Below, in pieces: positions 34,322 to 43,493 of a stretch of DNA of 64,000 nt. This DNA comes from Alphaproteobacteria bacterium HGW-Alphaproteobacteria-4 (GTDB lineage: Bacteria > Pseudomonadota > Alphaproteobacteria > Rhodobacterales > Rhodobacteraceae). Where the stretch lies: contig PHEE01000025.1 in assembly GCA_002842855.1 (NCBI GenBank), forward strand, positions 37,074 to 101,073. Reading direction: 5' to 3'. Position 1 is the first letter of the stretch. The number at the start of each line of letters is the position of its first letter. Both the position numbers and the translations under genes were made by a program. The notes below the pieces were generated by a model. It was not told the DNA's origin and made no database searches. It saw only the letters and a list, made by a program, of their open reading frames with translations.

Positions 34322-36133
34322 TCAGTGGGCTTCAAGATCGTGCAGGTAGCGCAGATAGGCGGCGACCAGATCGATTTCTTCTTTTGACACGCCCAGTTCC
34401 ATCATCTCGGCAATGCTCGAAAGCGCGTTGAGAATCAGCACCGGATCCTTGCCGCGGATATCGGGGCCAAGTTCGCCCTGCGCATCGATGCCGTGGCAGG
34501 CGGCGCAGCCGATACCCCCGGCCGTTTCCTCGAAGATCACCTTGCCGGCCTCGGCCTCGATCGACAGGCTCGGGTCGAGTCTCGGCGCTGGCTCCGCCGC
34601 AGCGGGGGCCGCTGCAGGGTCTGCGGCAGGGGCACTGGTGGGCTGCACCGCCTCGGCGGGGGCCGAGCCCCAGCGCACCGCGGTCAGGTCGTTGGCCTGG
34701 GTCGGCGAGTTTTCCCACAGACCGCTCAGCTCGGCATTGGCGACGCCGGTCTTGGCAAGCTGGAACAGGTAGCCGTTCACATAGTCCCTGGCGATCATCT
34801 CCTGCGCCTGGCGCAGCAGTTCCGACCGCGCGGCGGCATCGGAAGTAAGTTTCAGCTTGTCGATCAGTGCCACAAAATCGGGCCGCGCATATTGGAAGTA
34901 ATAGTCGGGCCGCGCATAGATATCGATGTCCATCGGTTCGGTATGGCTGACGATGGTCAGGTCAAAATCCTTGCCAGTGAAAACCTGTTCCAACCATTGC
35001 GCCCATTCCATATTAGTGATCTCGGTCTCGATCCCCACGGCCCGCAGTTCGGCCGCGATAATCTCGCCGCCGCGCCGCGCGTAGGTTGGCGGCGGCAGTG
35101 CGAGACGCAGCTTGATGCCGCTCAGGCCCGCATCGGCAAGGATCTTCTTTGACAGTTCCGGATCATAGTTGGAAAGGCCGGTCAGATCGACATAGTCCGG
35201 GTTATGCGGCGCAAAATGGGTGCCGATCGGCGTGCCATAGCCGAACATCGCACCGTCGATGATGTCCTGACGGTTGATCGCATGCGCAATCGCCTCGCGC
35301 AGCTTGATGTTGGCGAGCGGCGCAAGCTTGTTGTTCATCGCCAGAATTGTCTCGCCCTCGGTCGAGCCGACAATCACCTTGAATCGCGGGTCGGCGGCCA
35401 GTTGCGGTAGCGTTTCGGGCGCCGGAAAGTTCGGGAAGGCATCGACATCGCCCGCCATCATCGCGGCAAACGCTGCCGTCGGGTCAGAAATGAAGCGGAA
35501 GGTGGCTTTTGCCAGCGCCGGTTTTCCGCCCCAATAGTTTGCGTTGGCGGTCAGCGTTACATGGTCGCCCTGCACCCACTCCGCAAACACGAACGGCCCG
35601 GTGCCAACCGGATTGGTGGCCAGATTCGCGGCAGATTCCGGGGCCACGATCACCGCATCGCCCCAGGCCATCTTCCAGTCAAACGCGCCATCGGGGGCCG
35701 ACAGTCTGACCACCACCTGCTGCGGGTTTGCCGCCTCGACCGACTCGATGCCGGCAAACAGCACCTTTTGCGCGTTGGTGCTTACCGGGTCACGGGCGCG
35801 GTCGAGACTGAATTTCACGTCTTGGGCATCAAAACCGGTGCCGTCATGAAAGGTCACGCCGGCGCGCAGGTTGAAGGTCCAGACCTTGCCATCGGCCGAG
35901 ACACTCCAGCTCGACGCCAACCCCGGGCGCACCGCGCCATCGGGGCCAAAGCGGGTCAGACCCTCGAAGACGTTGGCATAGACCACCTCGTCAATCGCTG
36001 CGGCGGCGCCCGCGGTGGGGTCAAGGTTCGGTGGCTCCAGCACCATACCCACGGTAATCGCATCGGGCGCGGCCCAGGCCATGCCGGTACTCACCAGCAG
36101 CGCCGCAAGCGCCGAGTTGAACAGCTTCTTCAT
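34322..36133 (-). CDS. Peptide-binding SBP fused to a C-terminal cytochrome c domain
   Basis: 603-residue periplasmic protein in one uninterrupted frame. A signal peptide (MKKLFNSALAALLVSTGMAWA) is followed by a family 5 solute-binding domain (about 25-500) with GLTRFGPDGAVRPGLASSWS, LREAIAHAINRQDI and DYYFQY-type contacts. An Ala/Pro linker of about 30 residues (from near 500) leads to a small class I cytochrome c domain with haem motif CAACH at residues 543-547, a GPDIRG stretch and Met in IAEMMELG as candidate sixth ligand. The rest of the transporter is on the same strand. A binding protein carrying haem is unusual; possible roles are electron transfer tied to substrate, haem-dependent sensing, or a domain without known role. 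Confidence 0.85.
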   Translation of the reverse strand: MKKLFNSALAALLVSTGMAWAAPDAITVGMVLEPPNLDPTAGAAAAIDEVVYANVFEGLTRFGPDGAVRPGLASSWSVSADGKVWTFNLRAGVTFHDGTGFDAQDVKFSLDRARDPVSTNAQKVLFAGIESVEAANPQQVVVRLSAPDGAFDWKMAWGDAVIVAPESAANLATNPVGTGPFVFAEWVQGDHVTLTANANYWGGKPALAKATFRFISDPTAAFAAMMAGDVDAFPNFPAPETLPQLAADPRFKVIVGSTEGETILAMNNKLAPLANIKLREAIAHAINRQDIIDGAMFGYGTPIGTHFAPHNPDYVDLTGLSNYDPELSKKILADAGLSGIKLRLALPPPTYARRGGEIIAAELRAVGIETEITNMEWAQWLEQVFTGKDFDLTIVSHTEPMDIDIYARPDYYFQYARPDFVALIDKLKLTSDAAARSELLRQAQEMIARDYVNGYLFQLAKTGVANAELSGLWENSPTQANDLTAVRWGSAPAEAVQPTSAPAADPAAAPAAAEPAPRLDPSLSIEAEAGKVIFEETAGGIGCAACHGIDAQGELGPDIRGKDPVLILNALSSIAEMMELGVSKEEIDLVAAYLRYLHDLEAH

Positions 36134-36239
36134 ATTCGTCTCCCTATCTGGCCCAAAGGCGCGGGTGGCGCGCTCGGTCGTTTTTCATGATTGCCGCGAA
36201 CCCCGCGGCGATCAAGCGGTTTGGCGGCCCCGGCAACTG

Positions 36240-36275
36240 CTTCAGGTCAAATATCCCCCTGCGGCGCGGGTCTTT
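36240..36275. repeat. Intergenic CAAATATCCCCC tag
   Basis: TCAGGTCAAATATCCCCCTGCGGCGCGGG, between the SBP gene start and the M20 deacylase stop. It carries the tag of the intergenic repeat family but only a poor hairpin, so it may be a degenerate copy. Confidence 0.55.
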
Positions 36276-36281
36276 CCGATT

Positions 36282-37562
36282 TCAGGTCGCCAGCAATTCC
36301 GCCAGCACCAGCGCCATCACCCGCGCGGAATCGGCCATGTCGTCCACCCCCACCCATTCATCGGGCTGGTGCGCAAGGTCGAGCACGCCGGGGCCGTAGG
36401 CGATGCAGTTCTTCAGCCGTCCGATGCGGTCAATGTGCTTCTGGTCATAGGTGCCTGGCGAAACCACATATTGCGCCTCGCGCCCCAGCACCCGCTCGAT
36501 TGCGGCGGCGGTGGTGCGCACGATCGGCGCCTGCCGGTCGGTCATGCTCGGCTGCACCTCGAACATATCGCGCACCTCGTAGGTGAACGTCGGGCGCATG
36601 GCCTTTACCCGCTCCAGCAGTGCCGTCACCTCGCGCTTCACCTCGGCGATGTCTTCCTCAATCAGAAAGCGACGGTCGATGATGATACGGCAGCGGTCGG
36701 CCACGCAGGGCGCGGGCAGCCCGGTGTTGCCCTCGGGCGGTTCTGCCTGCCCACCGTGGATCGAGTTGATGTTCAGCGTCGATTGCCGCGCCCCTTCGGG
36801 GATCACCGGCATTGCCGTGGTCTTGCCTGCCAGCAGCGGGTAGAGCGTCGCCTCGATTTCCTCCAGCACCGCGCCCATGTGCCTGATCGCCGAATCGCCC
36901 AGAAACGGCATCGAGCCATGCGCGATCCGCCCCTTGGTCTCGATTTCCGCCCACCACACGCCGCGATGGCCAAGGCAGATGCGATCCTTGTGCAGGGGCT
37001 CGGGGATGATGACATGCTGCACCCGATCCGGCGCAAACCAGCCCTTTTCGGCAAGGTAAGCGACCCCGCCAAAGCCGCCAGATTCTTCATCTGCCGTGGC
37101 CGATATTTCGATTGCGCCACGCCAGCCGGGGCAGGCGGCAATAAAGGCCTCGGCGGCGATGATGCTGGCCGCAAGCCCGCCCTTCATGTCGCAGGCGCCG
37201 CGCCCGTAAATGCGCCCGTCCGCCAACTCGCCACCGAAGGGATCGCGGGTCCAGCCATGGCCGACCTCGACCACGTCATGGTGGCTGTTGAAATGCACGC
37301 ACTCGCCGGGGCCAGCCCCCTCGCGCCGCGCGATCAGGTTCCAGCGCGGAAACTGCTCGCTGTCGCCCGGCGTGCCATGCGCGCGCACCATGTGAATGGC
37401 AAACCCCTGCGGCTCCAGCCTGGCGGCGAGATAGTCGCAGATCTCGCGGTAGTGCTGCCCCGGCGGGTTCAGCGTGGGAATGCGGATCAGATCCTGCGTC
37501 AGTGCAATCAGACTGGCGCGGCGGGCGGCGATTTCGGCGTAGATGCGGGGTGCTTGGTCCAT
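36282..37562 (-). CDS. M20 family metallo-deacylase (ArgE/DapE-like)
   Basis: 426-residue zinc hydrolase of the acetylornithine deacetylase/succinyl-diaminopimelate desuccinylase type. Metal ligands are in FNSHHDVVEVGHGWTRDPF (His), GRGACDMKGGLAAS (Asp), ATADEESGGFGG (catalytic Glu-Glu), IIPEPLH and a late His in DLAHQPDEWVGV. A dimerisation domain occupies about 195-310. Its position upstream of the peptide SBP suggests it trims an N-acyl or peptide substrate delivered by the transporter. The neighbouring genes do not include arginine or lysine biosynthesis, so ArgE/DapE names should not be applied. Confidence 0.88.
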   Translation of the reverse strand: MDQAPRIYAEIAARRASLIALTQDLIRIPTLNPPGQHYREICDYLAARLEPQGFAIHMVRAHGTPGDSEQFPRWNLIARREGAGPGECVHFNSHHDVVEVGHGWTRDPFGGELADGRIYGRGACDMKGGLAASIIAAEAFIAACPGWRGAIEISATADEESGGFGGVAYLAEKGWFAPDRVQHVIIPEPLHKDRICLGHRGVWWAEIETKGRIAHGSMPFLGDSAIRHMGAVLEEIEATLYPLLAGKTTAMPVIPEGARQSTLNINSIHGGQAEPPEGNTGLPAPCVADRCRIIIDRRFLIEEDIAEVKREVTALLERVKAMRPTFTYEVRDMFEVQPSMTDRQAPIVRTTAAAIERVLGREAQYVVSPGTYDQKHIDRIGRLKNCIAYGPGVLDLAHQPDEWVGVDDMADSARVMALVLAELLAT

Positions 37563-37708
37563 TCCAAAAGGCTAGCGCCGCCCCGCCGCCCCTGCAACCG
37601 AAAGCGGTGGCGGCAGAGCGCGGATTTCGGTAGCTTTTCGAACAGCGGCTCTGGAAACGCGGGCAGCGCCGCACCAGATTGTGAAAGTCTTTAACATTGG
37701 AGGCACCG

Positions 37709-38785
37709 ATGCCGAGTTTTGAGGCGCAGATCGAGGAAAGCCAGAAGCAGGTGGCTGAAACCCAGGCCCGCATGACCGCGCTGACGGCGCGGATCGAGGC
37801 GGCACGGGTGAAGGCCGGGGCCGGGCAGGACATTACGCTTGATATCGAAAACGCAACGCTCGCCGATGTGCAGGCACATGCCGACGCGATGAACGCCAAT
37901 ATCGCCGAGCTGATCATGGGGCTTGACGATGTGACGGCGGGTTTTTCGCGCGACTTCGACCAGATGCGCACCAAGACCGGCTGGGAATCCTTTGTCGGGG
38001 TGTTCGCGCGCGGCAAATCCGAAGCGATGCGGCAGGAACGCCTGCGCTCGGCCTCGATCGACGCCAAGCTGCAAGACCTGATCGGCAAATCCGATGTGAT
38101 CGTGCGGCTGCTCGAGGGGCAGTTGGCCGTTCTCAACGAGCAGAAAGACAAGGTCGAAACCAACCTGGTCGAGACCCTGACCGACCGCGAGGCGACGGTG
38201 GCGGGGCTTGAGGCAGTTCGCGCCGAAATCGCCGCACTCGACCCGAAAATCATCGAATTGGAAAACAAGATCGCGGTGGAGCAGGACGCGAGCGCGCGCA
38301 CCCGGCTTGAATCCGAGCTTGCCGATCTCAACGTGCGCCACAATGCGCTGGTGCAAGATGAGCAGGTGCGCATCGCCAAAAGTCAGACGTTGGAGCGCTA
38401 CATCGAAAAGGGCAAGACCTGGGTCGACAGCCTGCAAAATCAGGCCGCCACCCAGATGGTGCTGATCAACAAGCTGCAAACCGACACAAAGCAGCGCGTG
38501 GTGCTCTATGACGCGCTGACCAAAAGCCTGAAAACCGCGCAGCAGCAGGACGTGGCACACCGGATCAACGAAATCGGTGTAAAAACCGACCAGGAGGCGC
38601 AGACCGCAATGGCGGGCATTGGTGCTGCCACCAACCAACGTATGGCCGAAATGCTGGAAGCGCACGAAGGGCACATGGTATTTGCCCGCAAGGTGCTGGA
38701 GCAAAAAGCGAAAGCCGACGAACGCTTTGCCCGCCGCTTCGCGGCAATCGTCGAGAAACACGACAAGAACCTTTATGGCGGCTGA
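37709..38785 (+). CDS. Long coiled-coil protein, first gene of an AAA+ cluster
   Basis: 358-residue, soluble, mostly helical protein with heptad-rich stretches from residue 5 to 45 (EAQIEESQKQVAETQARM), 145-265 (KDKVETNLVETLTDREATVAGLE region) and a C-terminal basic helix. No enzymatic motif, signal peptide or membrane segment is seen. I do not recognise a family; a superficial resemblance to TelA is in coiled-coil character only. It overlaps the next gene by 11 nt and so is coupled to it. Probably a structural or scaffold subunit of the cluster-encoded assembly. Confidence 0.75.
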   Translation: MPSFEAQIEESQKQVAETQARMTALTARIEAARVKAGAGQDITLDIENATLADVQAHADAMNANIAELIMGLDDVTAGFSRDFDQMRTKTGWESFVGVFARGKSEAMRQERLRSASIDAKLQDLIGKSDVIVRLLEGQLAVLNEQKDKVETNLVETLTDREATVAGLEAVRAEIAALDPKIIELENKIAVEQDASARTRLESELADLNVRHNALVQDEQVRIAKSQTLERYIEKGKTWVDSLQNQAATQMVLINKLQTDTKQRVVLYDALTKSLKTAQQQDVAHRINEIGVKTDQEAQTAMAGIGAATNQRMAEMLEAHEGHMVFARKVLEQKAKADERFARRFAAIVEKHDKNLYGG

Positions 38786-39774
38786 ACTTGACCTGACCGG
38801 CGACCACAAGCGGCTGGACGATGATCTTGCCGCACGGCGCTATTTTGCCAAGTTCGACCGCATCACCCGGATGCTGGTTTCGGTCGCCGGCGCGATGGAG
38901 GCGGATCGGAGCCTCAGCCGCCTCGATACCGGGGTGCTGGCGGGTTATGTGAATGCGATTTCGGCCACCTTCCGCGCGCTGTCGCTCAAATACCTGATCT
39001 CGGGGCGCATTGAAGGGGTGCTGGCGCGGCATCTGACCATTGATCTGCACGAAAGCGGGTTTCCGATCTATCAGGAACTGGCGCGCATGGCGAACGACGC
39101 CGCACAGTCCGCGCTGCATCTGCGCGGCATGGCCGAGGCTGAGGCGCTGAAAGACGAAATGATCCGCGAGATCGTCGGCGCGCGCGCCATTCCGACCAAG
39201 CTGCAATACGCGCTCAGCCAGCGACTTTATTACGAGGCGCTGCGCAAGGGCGGGTTGTTCTGGCCGCAAATGCACCCCGCCGCGCAGTGGCTGGCCGACC
39301 TGCCCAAGCGGCGGCGCAGCTATCTTGTGCACTGGGCGGTATATGACAGCCAGTTGAATGTGCCGGTGGTGTATCTGCTGGAACTGGAAGATAGCGGCCG
39401 CAAGGCGCTGCCGCTTGACCAGGGCCGCTGGCCGCAGGTGCAGGCGCACCTGCTGGCGCAGTCGGTGGGCGGGCTGAAGCTGGTGACCATCGCTGCCGGG
39501 TTTGATGCCGATTTTGACGACCTGCACCCCAAACGCCTGCGCCGCATCCACCTTGGCCCGATGTATTCAAGCGCCTACACGCTGCAAACCGGCCCGATCC
39601 GCGCTTGACCCGTTCGGCGGGCGTGGGGTGGACCTTGGGGCCACGCGGCTTGCGCGCTCGATCATCCTGCCGCAGCGCCCGTTTCAGGTGCTGGCCGAAA
39701 AGGACCCCGAGGGTTTTCGCGAGGTGCGCAAATTCGTGGTCGGGCGCGAAGGGCGGGTGCTGGTCTATGGCTAG
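38775..39774 (+). pseudogene. Unknown conserved protein of the AAA+ cluster, frameshifted
   Basis: The ORF starting at 38775 (MAAELDLTGDHKRLDDDLAA) overlaps the coiled-coil gene by 11 nt and codes cleanly to HLGPMYSSAYTLQTGPIRA, then stops at 39608. Directly after, the adjacent frame (reading GCG-CTT-GAC at 39601) codes LDPFGGRGVDLGATRLARS and continues, ending RKFVVGREGRVLVYG at the TAG at 39774, just before an intergenic repeat. Both parts have typical codon usage of the neighbours and together look like one gene missing an internal segment (3n+2 nt). The family is not recognised; no signal peptide or membrane segment is visible. Confidence 0.72.
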
Positions 39775-39775
39775 G

Positions 39776-39838
39776 CCGGGCAAGCCGGGGGTTTTCCACC
39801 CCCGGACCCCCGGAGGATATTTGACCAAGGCAAGAGTT
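39776..39838. repeat. Intergenic hairpin with GGATATTTGACC tag
   Basis: 7-bp stem CCGGGGG (39785-39791) with CCCCCGG (39799-39805), then ACCCCCGGAGGATATTTGACCAAGGCAAG. This is the best-formed copy of the repeat's tag, and it interrupts the cluster between the split gene and the AAA+ gene. Confidence 0.8.
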
Positions 39839-39848
39839 GGGGTTCGAG

Positions 39849-41783
39849 ATGAGCATGCCGCGCGACGAGATGGAGTTGAAGGAAGAGTCGATACGGGGGC
39901 ATTACGCCGCCGCCGGGGCCTTGCTTGCGGGGCTTGACCATGCTCCGAGGCTGGCGCGCGCGGTGGCGGTGGAACCGGTGGCGGAACGTTCACCCGGGAT
40001 CGGCGCGCGACCGCGGTTTCGGTCAACCACGCCGGGGCTGGTGACGCGTTCGGTGGCACGCCCCGAGGGGGTGCGGCTGGCCGAGCGGGTGCTGGCGGTG
40101 GGCGGCGACGATCTGCCGGGGCCCTTGCGCGCGGCGGTGGTGCAGGCCTTGCGCCGCGCGCTGGCGGTTGCGCTGGCGGTGGGCGAGGCCTTTGCCGAGG
40201 CGACCGGACTTGCCGAGTTGAAGCAGGCCAATCTGGAGGCGCGGTTGCCGGGGGCGCGGGCGGCCGAGTTTGGCGAATTGCTGAGCGCCGAGGCGCTGGC
40301 GGTGCTTTCGGTCTTTGCCAATGCCACCGCGTTTTTGCTGGCGCCGCAGGCGGGTGAGGTGACGGTTGAGGTCGGCGCGGTCGAGGAGATCCTGACCGAC
40401 AACGCGCCGCTGGCGCTGCACGGCGCGCTTTGGGAACTGGATCAGGATATTGCGGCCTTTGCCAGCGACGAGGCGCGGCTGGTGGCGGTGGTGCTGGCCT
40501 ATGCCGAGCAGTTGATGGAAAAGGTGCGGCTCAGGGCAGAAACTGCGCCGCGGCTGACCGCCTTTACTGGGGCGAACTGGCGGGTGGCGGCGGATGATTT
40601 TCCGATTGCCGGCTTTGCCCCGGCCCGCAAGGCCAAGGGCACGACGCTCAGCATGGCGTTCAAGAAGCCAAGTGAGGTGGTCGGCAACCACATTGCCAAA
40701 TATCAGGCGATGCGGCTGGCAAAAATGCTGATGGCCTATGATTTTGACCGCCGGATGAACCCCTTTGCCGAGATGGGCGGTTTCATCTTTACCTTCATGG
40801 GCGATGGCAAGCCGGGCACCGGCAAGACCACGCTCATTCAGATGATGGCGGGGTTGCTCAACGATTACTGCAAGGTCGCGGGCTATCCGTTTCGCTACCA
40901 GAACCTGAGCATCGACAACGTCGACAGCTATCAGGGCAAGTCTGGGCAGAACGCCAAGGCCTTCATCACCAGCGTCATGGACCCCGCGGTGATCGGCTTT
41001 GGCACGGTTGACGATATCGATCAGGTCGCGGGCAAGCGCGGCGACAGGCAAAGCTCGACCGGGCAGCAGGAAATAACCGCGGTGCTGATGGAGGCCTTTG
41101 CCGGGGCGAATACCGTTGTGCGCGGCAACTGCACCTTTGGCATGTTTTCGAACTACCCCGAAAACGTCGATGACGCGCTGCGCCAACGGGCAGGGGCGCG
41201 GTTTCTGGTTGACGGGCCGCAGAGCCGCGAGGATTACATCGATATTCTGGCGCTGCTTCTGGGCAAGAACCACACCATCCCGCTGGGCGATCACGACCTT
41301 TTTGCCGCGCAGGAGATAAGGCGCGCGGTGGCCGAAAGCTTTGCGCGGCACGGGCGGCCGCAGGAGGCGGGGCTGGTGGCGGTGTGGCAGGCGGTGGAAG
41401 GGCGGCTGGGGCGGCTTGATACCATCGCCAAGCTCGGCGCCTACCTCAAGGCCATTCAGGAGGCCGATCCGCGGTTTACCGGCCGCGCGATCAAGAACAT
41501 CACCGATGCCGTAAAGGTGCGGGCGATGGATTTTGAATTGCCCGATCTCTGGATGGAAGACCCCGAGCAGTTCCTGTTCAAGGACTATGACACCAAACGC
41601 GCGATGATCGCCGATATGCGCACCCCGATCACCGTGGACATGGTGGTGCAGGAAATCAACCGCTACGCGGATAGCGAGTTCCGCTATGCCGACAAGTCGG
41701 ATGAGGCGGCGATTGAAGGCGCTGTGCGCGACATGCGGCGGATGGAAGAGGCGAAGAGAAGGTATCTGGAGGGGCGGGGGTGA
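39849..41783 (+). CDS. AAA+ family ATPase of unknown role
   Basis: 644-residue protein. The N-terminal about 300 residues are a helical, Ala/Glu-rich region without known domain; the AAA core follows with Walker A GDGKPGTGKTT near 320, Walker B-type FGTVDDIDQVAG near 390, a sensor-like NCTFGMFSNYPENVDDALRQRAG with candidate arginine finger near 430, and a C-terminal lid with the helical region around RRAVAESFARHG. MoxR-like and moxR-neighbour AAA proteins are the closest type I can see, but no VWA partner is present. It starts at an ATG 74 bp after the split gene and is followed by a gene of unknown family 76 bp downstream. Confidence 0.82.
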   Translation: MSMPRDEMELKEESIRGHYAAAGALLAGLDHAPRLARAVAVEPVAERSPGIGARPRFRSTTPGLVTRSVARPEGVRLAERVLAVGGDDLPGPLRAAVVQALRRALAVALAVGEAFAEATGLAELKQANLEARLPGARAAEFGELLSAEALAVLSVFANATAFLLAPQAGEVTVEVGAVEEILTDNAPLALHGALWELDQDIAAFASDEARLVAVVLAYAEQLMEKVRLRAETAPRLTAFTGANWRVAADDFPIAGFAPARKAKGTTLSMAFKKPSEVVGNHIAKYQAMRLAKMLMAYDFDRRMNPFAEMGGFIFTFMGDGKPGTGKTTLIQMMAGLLNDYCKVAGYPFRYQNLSIDNVDSYQGKSGQNAKAFITSVMDPAVIGFGTVDDIDQVAGKRGDRQSSTGQQEITAVLMEAFAGANTVVRGNCTFGMFSNYPENVDDALRQRAGARFLVDGPQSREDYIDILALLLGKNHTIPLGDHDLFAAQEIRRAVAESFARHGRPQEAGLVAVWQAVEGRLGRLDTIAKLGAYLKAIQEADPRFTGRAIKNITDAVKVRAMDFELPDLWMEDPEQFLFKDYDTKRAMIADMRTPITVDMVVQEINRYADSEFRYADKSDEAAIEGAVRDMRRMEEAKRRYLEGRG

Positions 41784-41859
41784 GGATGCGCCTTTCTGTC
41801 TTGCCCGGCAGCACGCCGGGCGCTGCCCTTCGCACTTTGCGGTGTGGAAAGTTAAGCCG

Positions 41860-43215
41860 ATGAAACGCCTGATCGAAAAAGGCCTGATGTATGGCAACCT
41901 CATTCGCATCGACGCCCCGGCGCTGATCGAGCGCTACAACCGCGCCCTCATGCAGCTTTCCGGGCGCGTCACGGCGCTGCCGGAGTTTCACATCGACCTT
42001 GCCGGGTTCAGCCCCGAGGTGGCAGACGAGCTTGGCGACGACCTTTACCTCAACCCCAAGGGCTGCAACCGTCAGTTCATTCTGCTTTCAACCGAGCAGA
42101 AAGAGGCGCCCTTGCTCAACGCGCAGTTCTCCAACTGGCGCAGCATCCTGACGCGCTTCATCGAGGCCAATGAGGCGCAATTGTTCAGCCTTACGGCGCG
42201 CGATGCGGTGGCGGGCGAGCTGGAAGATTCGGTTTATGAGGTCGATACCCCGGCGCGGATTTTTGAATTCAACCGCATCACGGTGATTGCCGATACCACC
42301 GGCTCGCATGTGGCCGAGGCGGCCAAGCTTGCCACGCTGATCGAGCGTTTTCGCAAGGAACCCGACGCTTGGTGGGATGATGTGCTGATTGCCCAGATGA
42401 TCGGCCTCGCGAAGAAAACCGGCGATGTGACGCGCCAGCCGGTGGTGCTGGGGTCGACCAGCTTTGAAACCCCCGATTTCTGGACCGGGTATTTCGGTGG
42501 CGTCTACCTCTTCCGTTCGGTCGAGCATCCGGCATTGATTTCGGTTGGGCCGCGCGCGGCGTTGGGCGATCTGCCGATCAAGCAGGTGTTCGACCTTGCG
42601 CAGCGCAACGAGGTGGCGAAGTTTCTTGAAATCAACGGCCTCGCGGAACCCATCGTGCGGGCGCGCGGCACCGATGCCGGGGCGATTTTGCGCCAGAAGA
42701 TGGATTTCATTCTGGTCGAAGCGGCAGCCCAGCTTGGCCTTGCCACCGGCGAAGGCACCACAAGGGCCGCCCTACGCGCGGTGGCACAGGCGCTCGGGTC
42801 AAAATTGCCGCAAGAGTTTCAGGGCCTTGCCGCACTTTTGCGTTGGGTCGAGGCGGGCGGGCCGTGGCCCAAGCTCGATAGCCGACACGCCGCCTATTTC
42901 TACAGCCTGCGCGCCACGCAGGGGCCAAACCGCGACCTTGTGAACATGCTGCTGGCTGAGCTTGCGCCCCTGGATGTGCGCCAGCTTTTCATTTGCCACA
43001 AAGAGCTTTTCTACCGCCACTACGCCTCTTGGCCCGAAGCAAAGCGCGCCTATGTGGCCGATTTTCTCGAACGCGAATATCAGGTAGACAAGGCAGGCGC
43101 GCGGGCGCAACTTTTCGGCCCCGAGCCTGGCATGGCGATCGAACCACCAATAGCGCCGCGCGATGTAGTGGCGCTGGCCGGGCCTTGGGGCGCAGTGCGG
43201 GGGGGGCGCAAATGA
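41860..43215 (+). CDS. Uncharacterised conserved protein of the AAA+ cluster
   Basis: 451-residue soluble protein beginning MKRLIEKGLMYGNLIRID. It is hydrophilic with mixed alpha/beta character, no signal peptide, no membrane helices and no recognised catalytic motif; C-terminal Pro-rich end (MAIEPPIAPRDVV). It resembles a Rhodobacteraceae family of unknown function (I believe DUF6638, low certainty). The stop overlaps the ATG of the small membrane-protein gene (ATGA). It is likely the cytosolic partner of the AAA+ protein. Confidence 0.72.
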   Translation: MKRLIEKGLMYGNLIRIDAPALIERYNRALMQLSGRVTALPEFHIDLAGFSPEVADELGDDLYLNPKGCNRQFILLSTEQKEAPLLNAQFSNWRSILTRFIEANEAQLFSLTARDAVAGELEDSVYEVDTPARIFEFNRITVIADTTGSHVAEAAKLATLIERFRKEPDAWWDDVLIAQMIGLAKKTGDVTRQPVVLGSTSFETPDFWTGYFGGVYLFRSVEHPALISVGPRAALGDLPIKQVFDLAQRNEVAKFLEINGLAEPIVRARGTDAGAILRQKMDFILVEAAAQLGLATGEGTTRAALRAVAQALGSKLPQEFQGLAALLRWVEAGGPWPKLDSRHAAYFYSLRATQGPNRDLVNMLLAELAPLDVRQLFICHKELFYRHYASWPEAKRAYVADFLEREYQVDKAGARAQLFGPEPGMAIEPPIAPRDVVALAGPWGAVRGGRK

Positions 43216-43484
43216 TCGGACTGATCCGGGTATTCATCTTCGCGGCACTCGGCCTGACGGTGGTTTATTGGCTGATGTCGGTCTATTCCCGTTCAACCGA
43301 GCGCGAGCGGCTGGAGAAGAAATGGGATGCTTCCCCGCCCGAGGGCTGGCCCGACCGCGAAGCCTATATCGAGGCGGGCATGGCGAAATATGAGCGTAGC
43401 CTTCGGCACAAGCTGATCTGGCTGGTCTACATCGTTCCGCTGGTGGTGGTGGCGGTCATCATCTACTTCGTGAACGTGCAATAG
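43212..43484 (+). CDS. Small two-TM protein of the AAA+ cluster
   Basis: 90-residue protein with an N-terminal helix (LIRVFIFAALGLTVVYWLM), a charged central part (ERERLEKKWDASPPEGWPDREAYIEAGM) and a C-terminal helix (LIWLVYIVPLVVVAVIIYFV). It is coupled to the upstream gene by an ATGA overlap and separated by 9 nt from the DUF1523 gene start. No family recognised with certainty; it is probably an inner-membrane anchor. Confidence 0.72.
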   Translation: MIGLIRVFIFAALGLTVVYWLMSVYSRSTERERLEKKWDASPPEGWPDREAYIEAGMAKYERSLRHKLIWLVYIVPLVVVAVIIYFVNVQ

Positions 43485-43493
43485 GAGGTGCCG

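Noticed and set aside
36015..37694. 559-residue plus-strand ORF opposite the M20 gene
   Set aside because: Shadow frame; the minus-strand M20 gene has all its metal-binding motifs.
37709..38785. TelA (toxic anion resistance) identity for the coiled-coil protein
   Set aside because: Only general coiled-coil character is shared; the TelA-specific sequence blocks are not visible.
40023..41909. 628-residue minus-strand ORF opposite the AAA+ gene
   Set aside because: Antisense of a strong coding gene with Walker motifs; the translation is low-complexity and His/Arg/Gln-rich.
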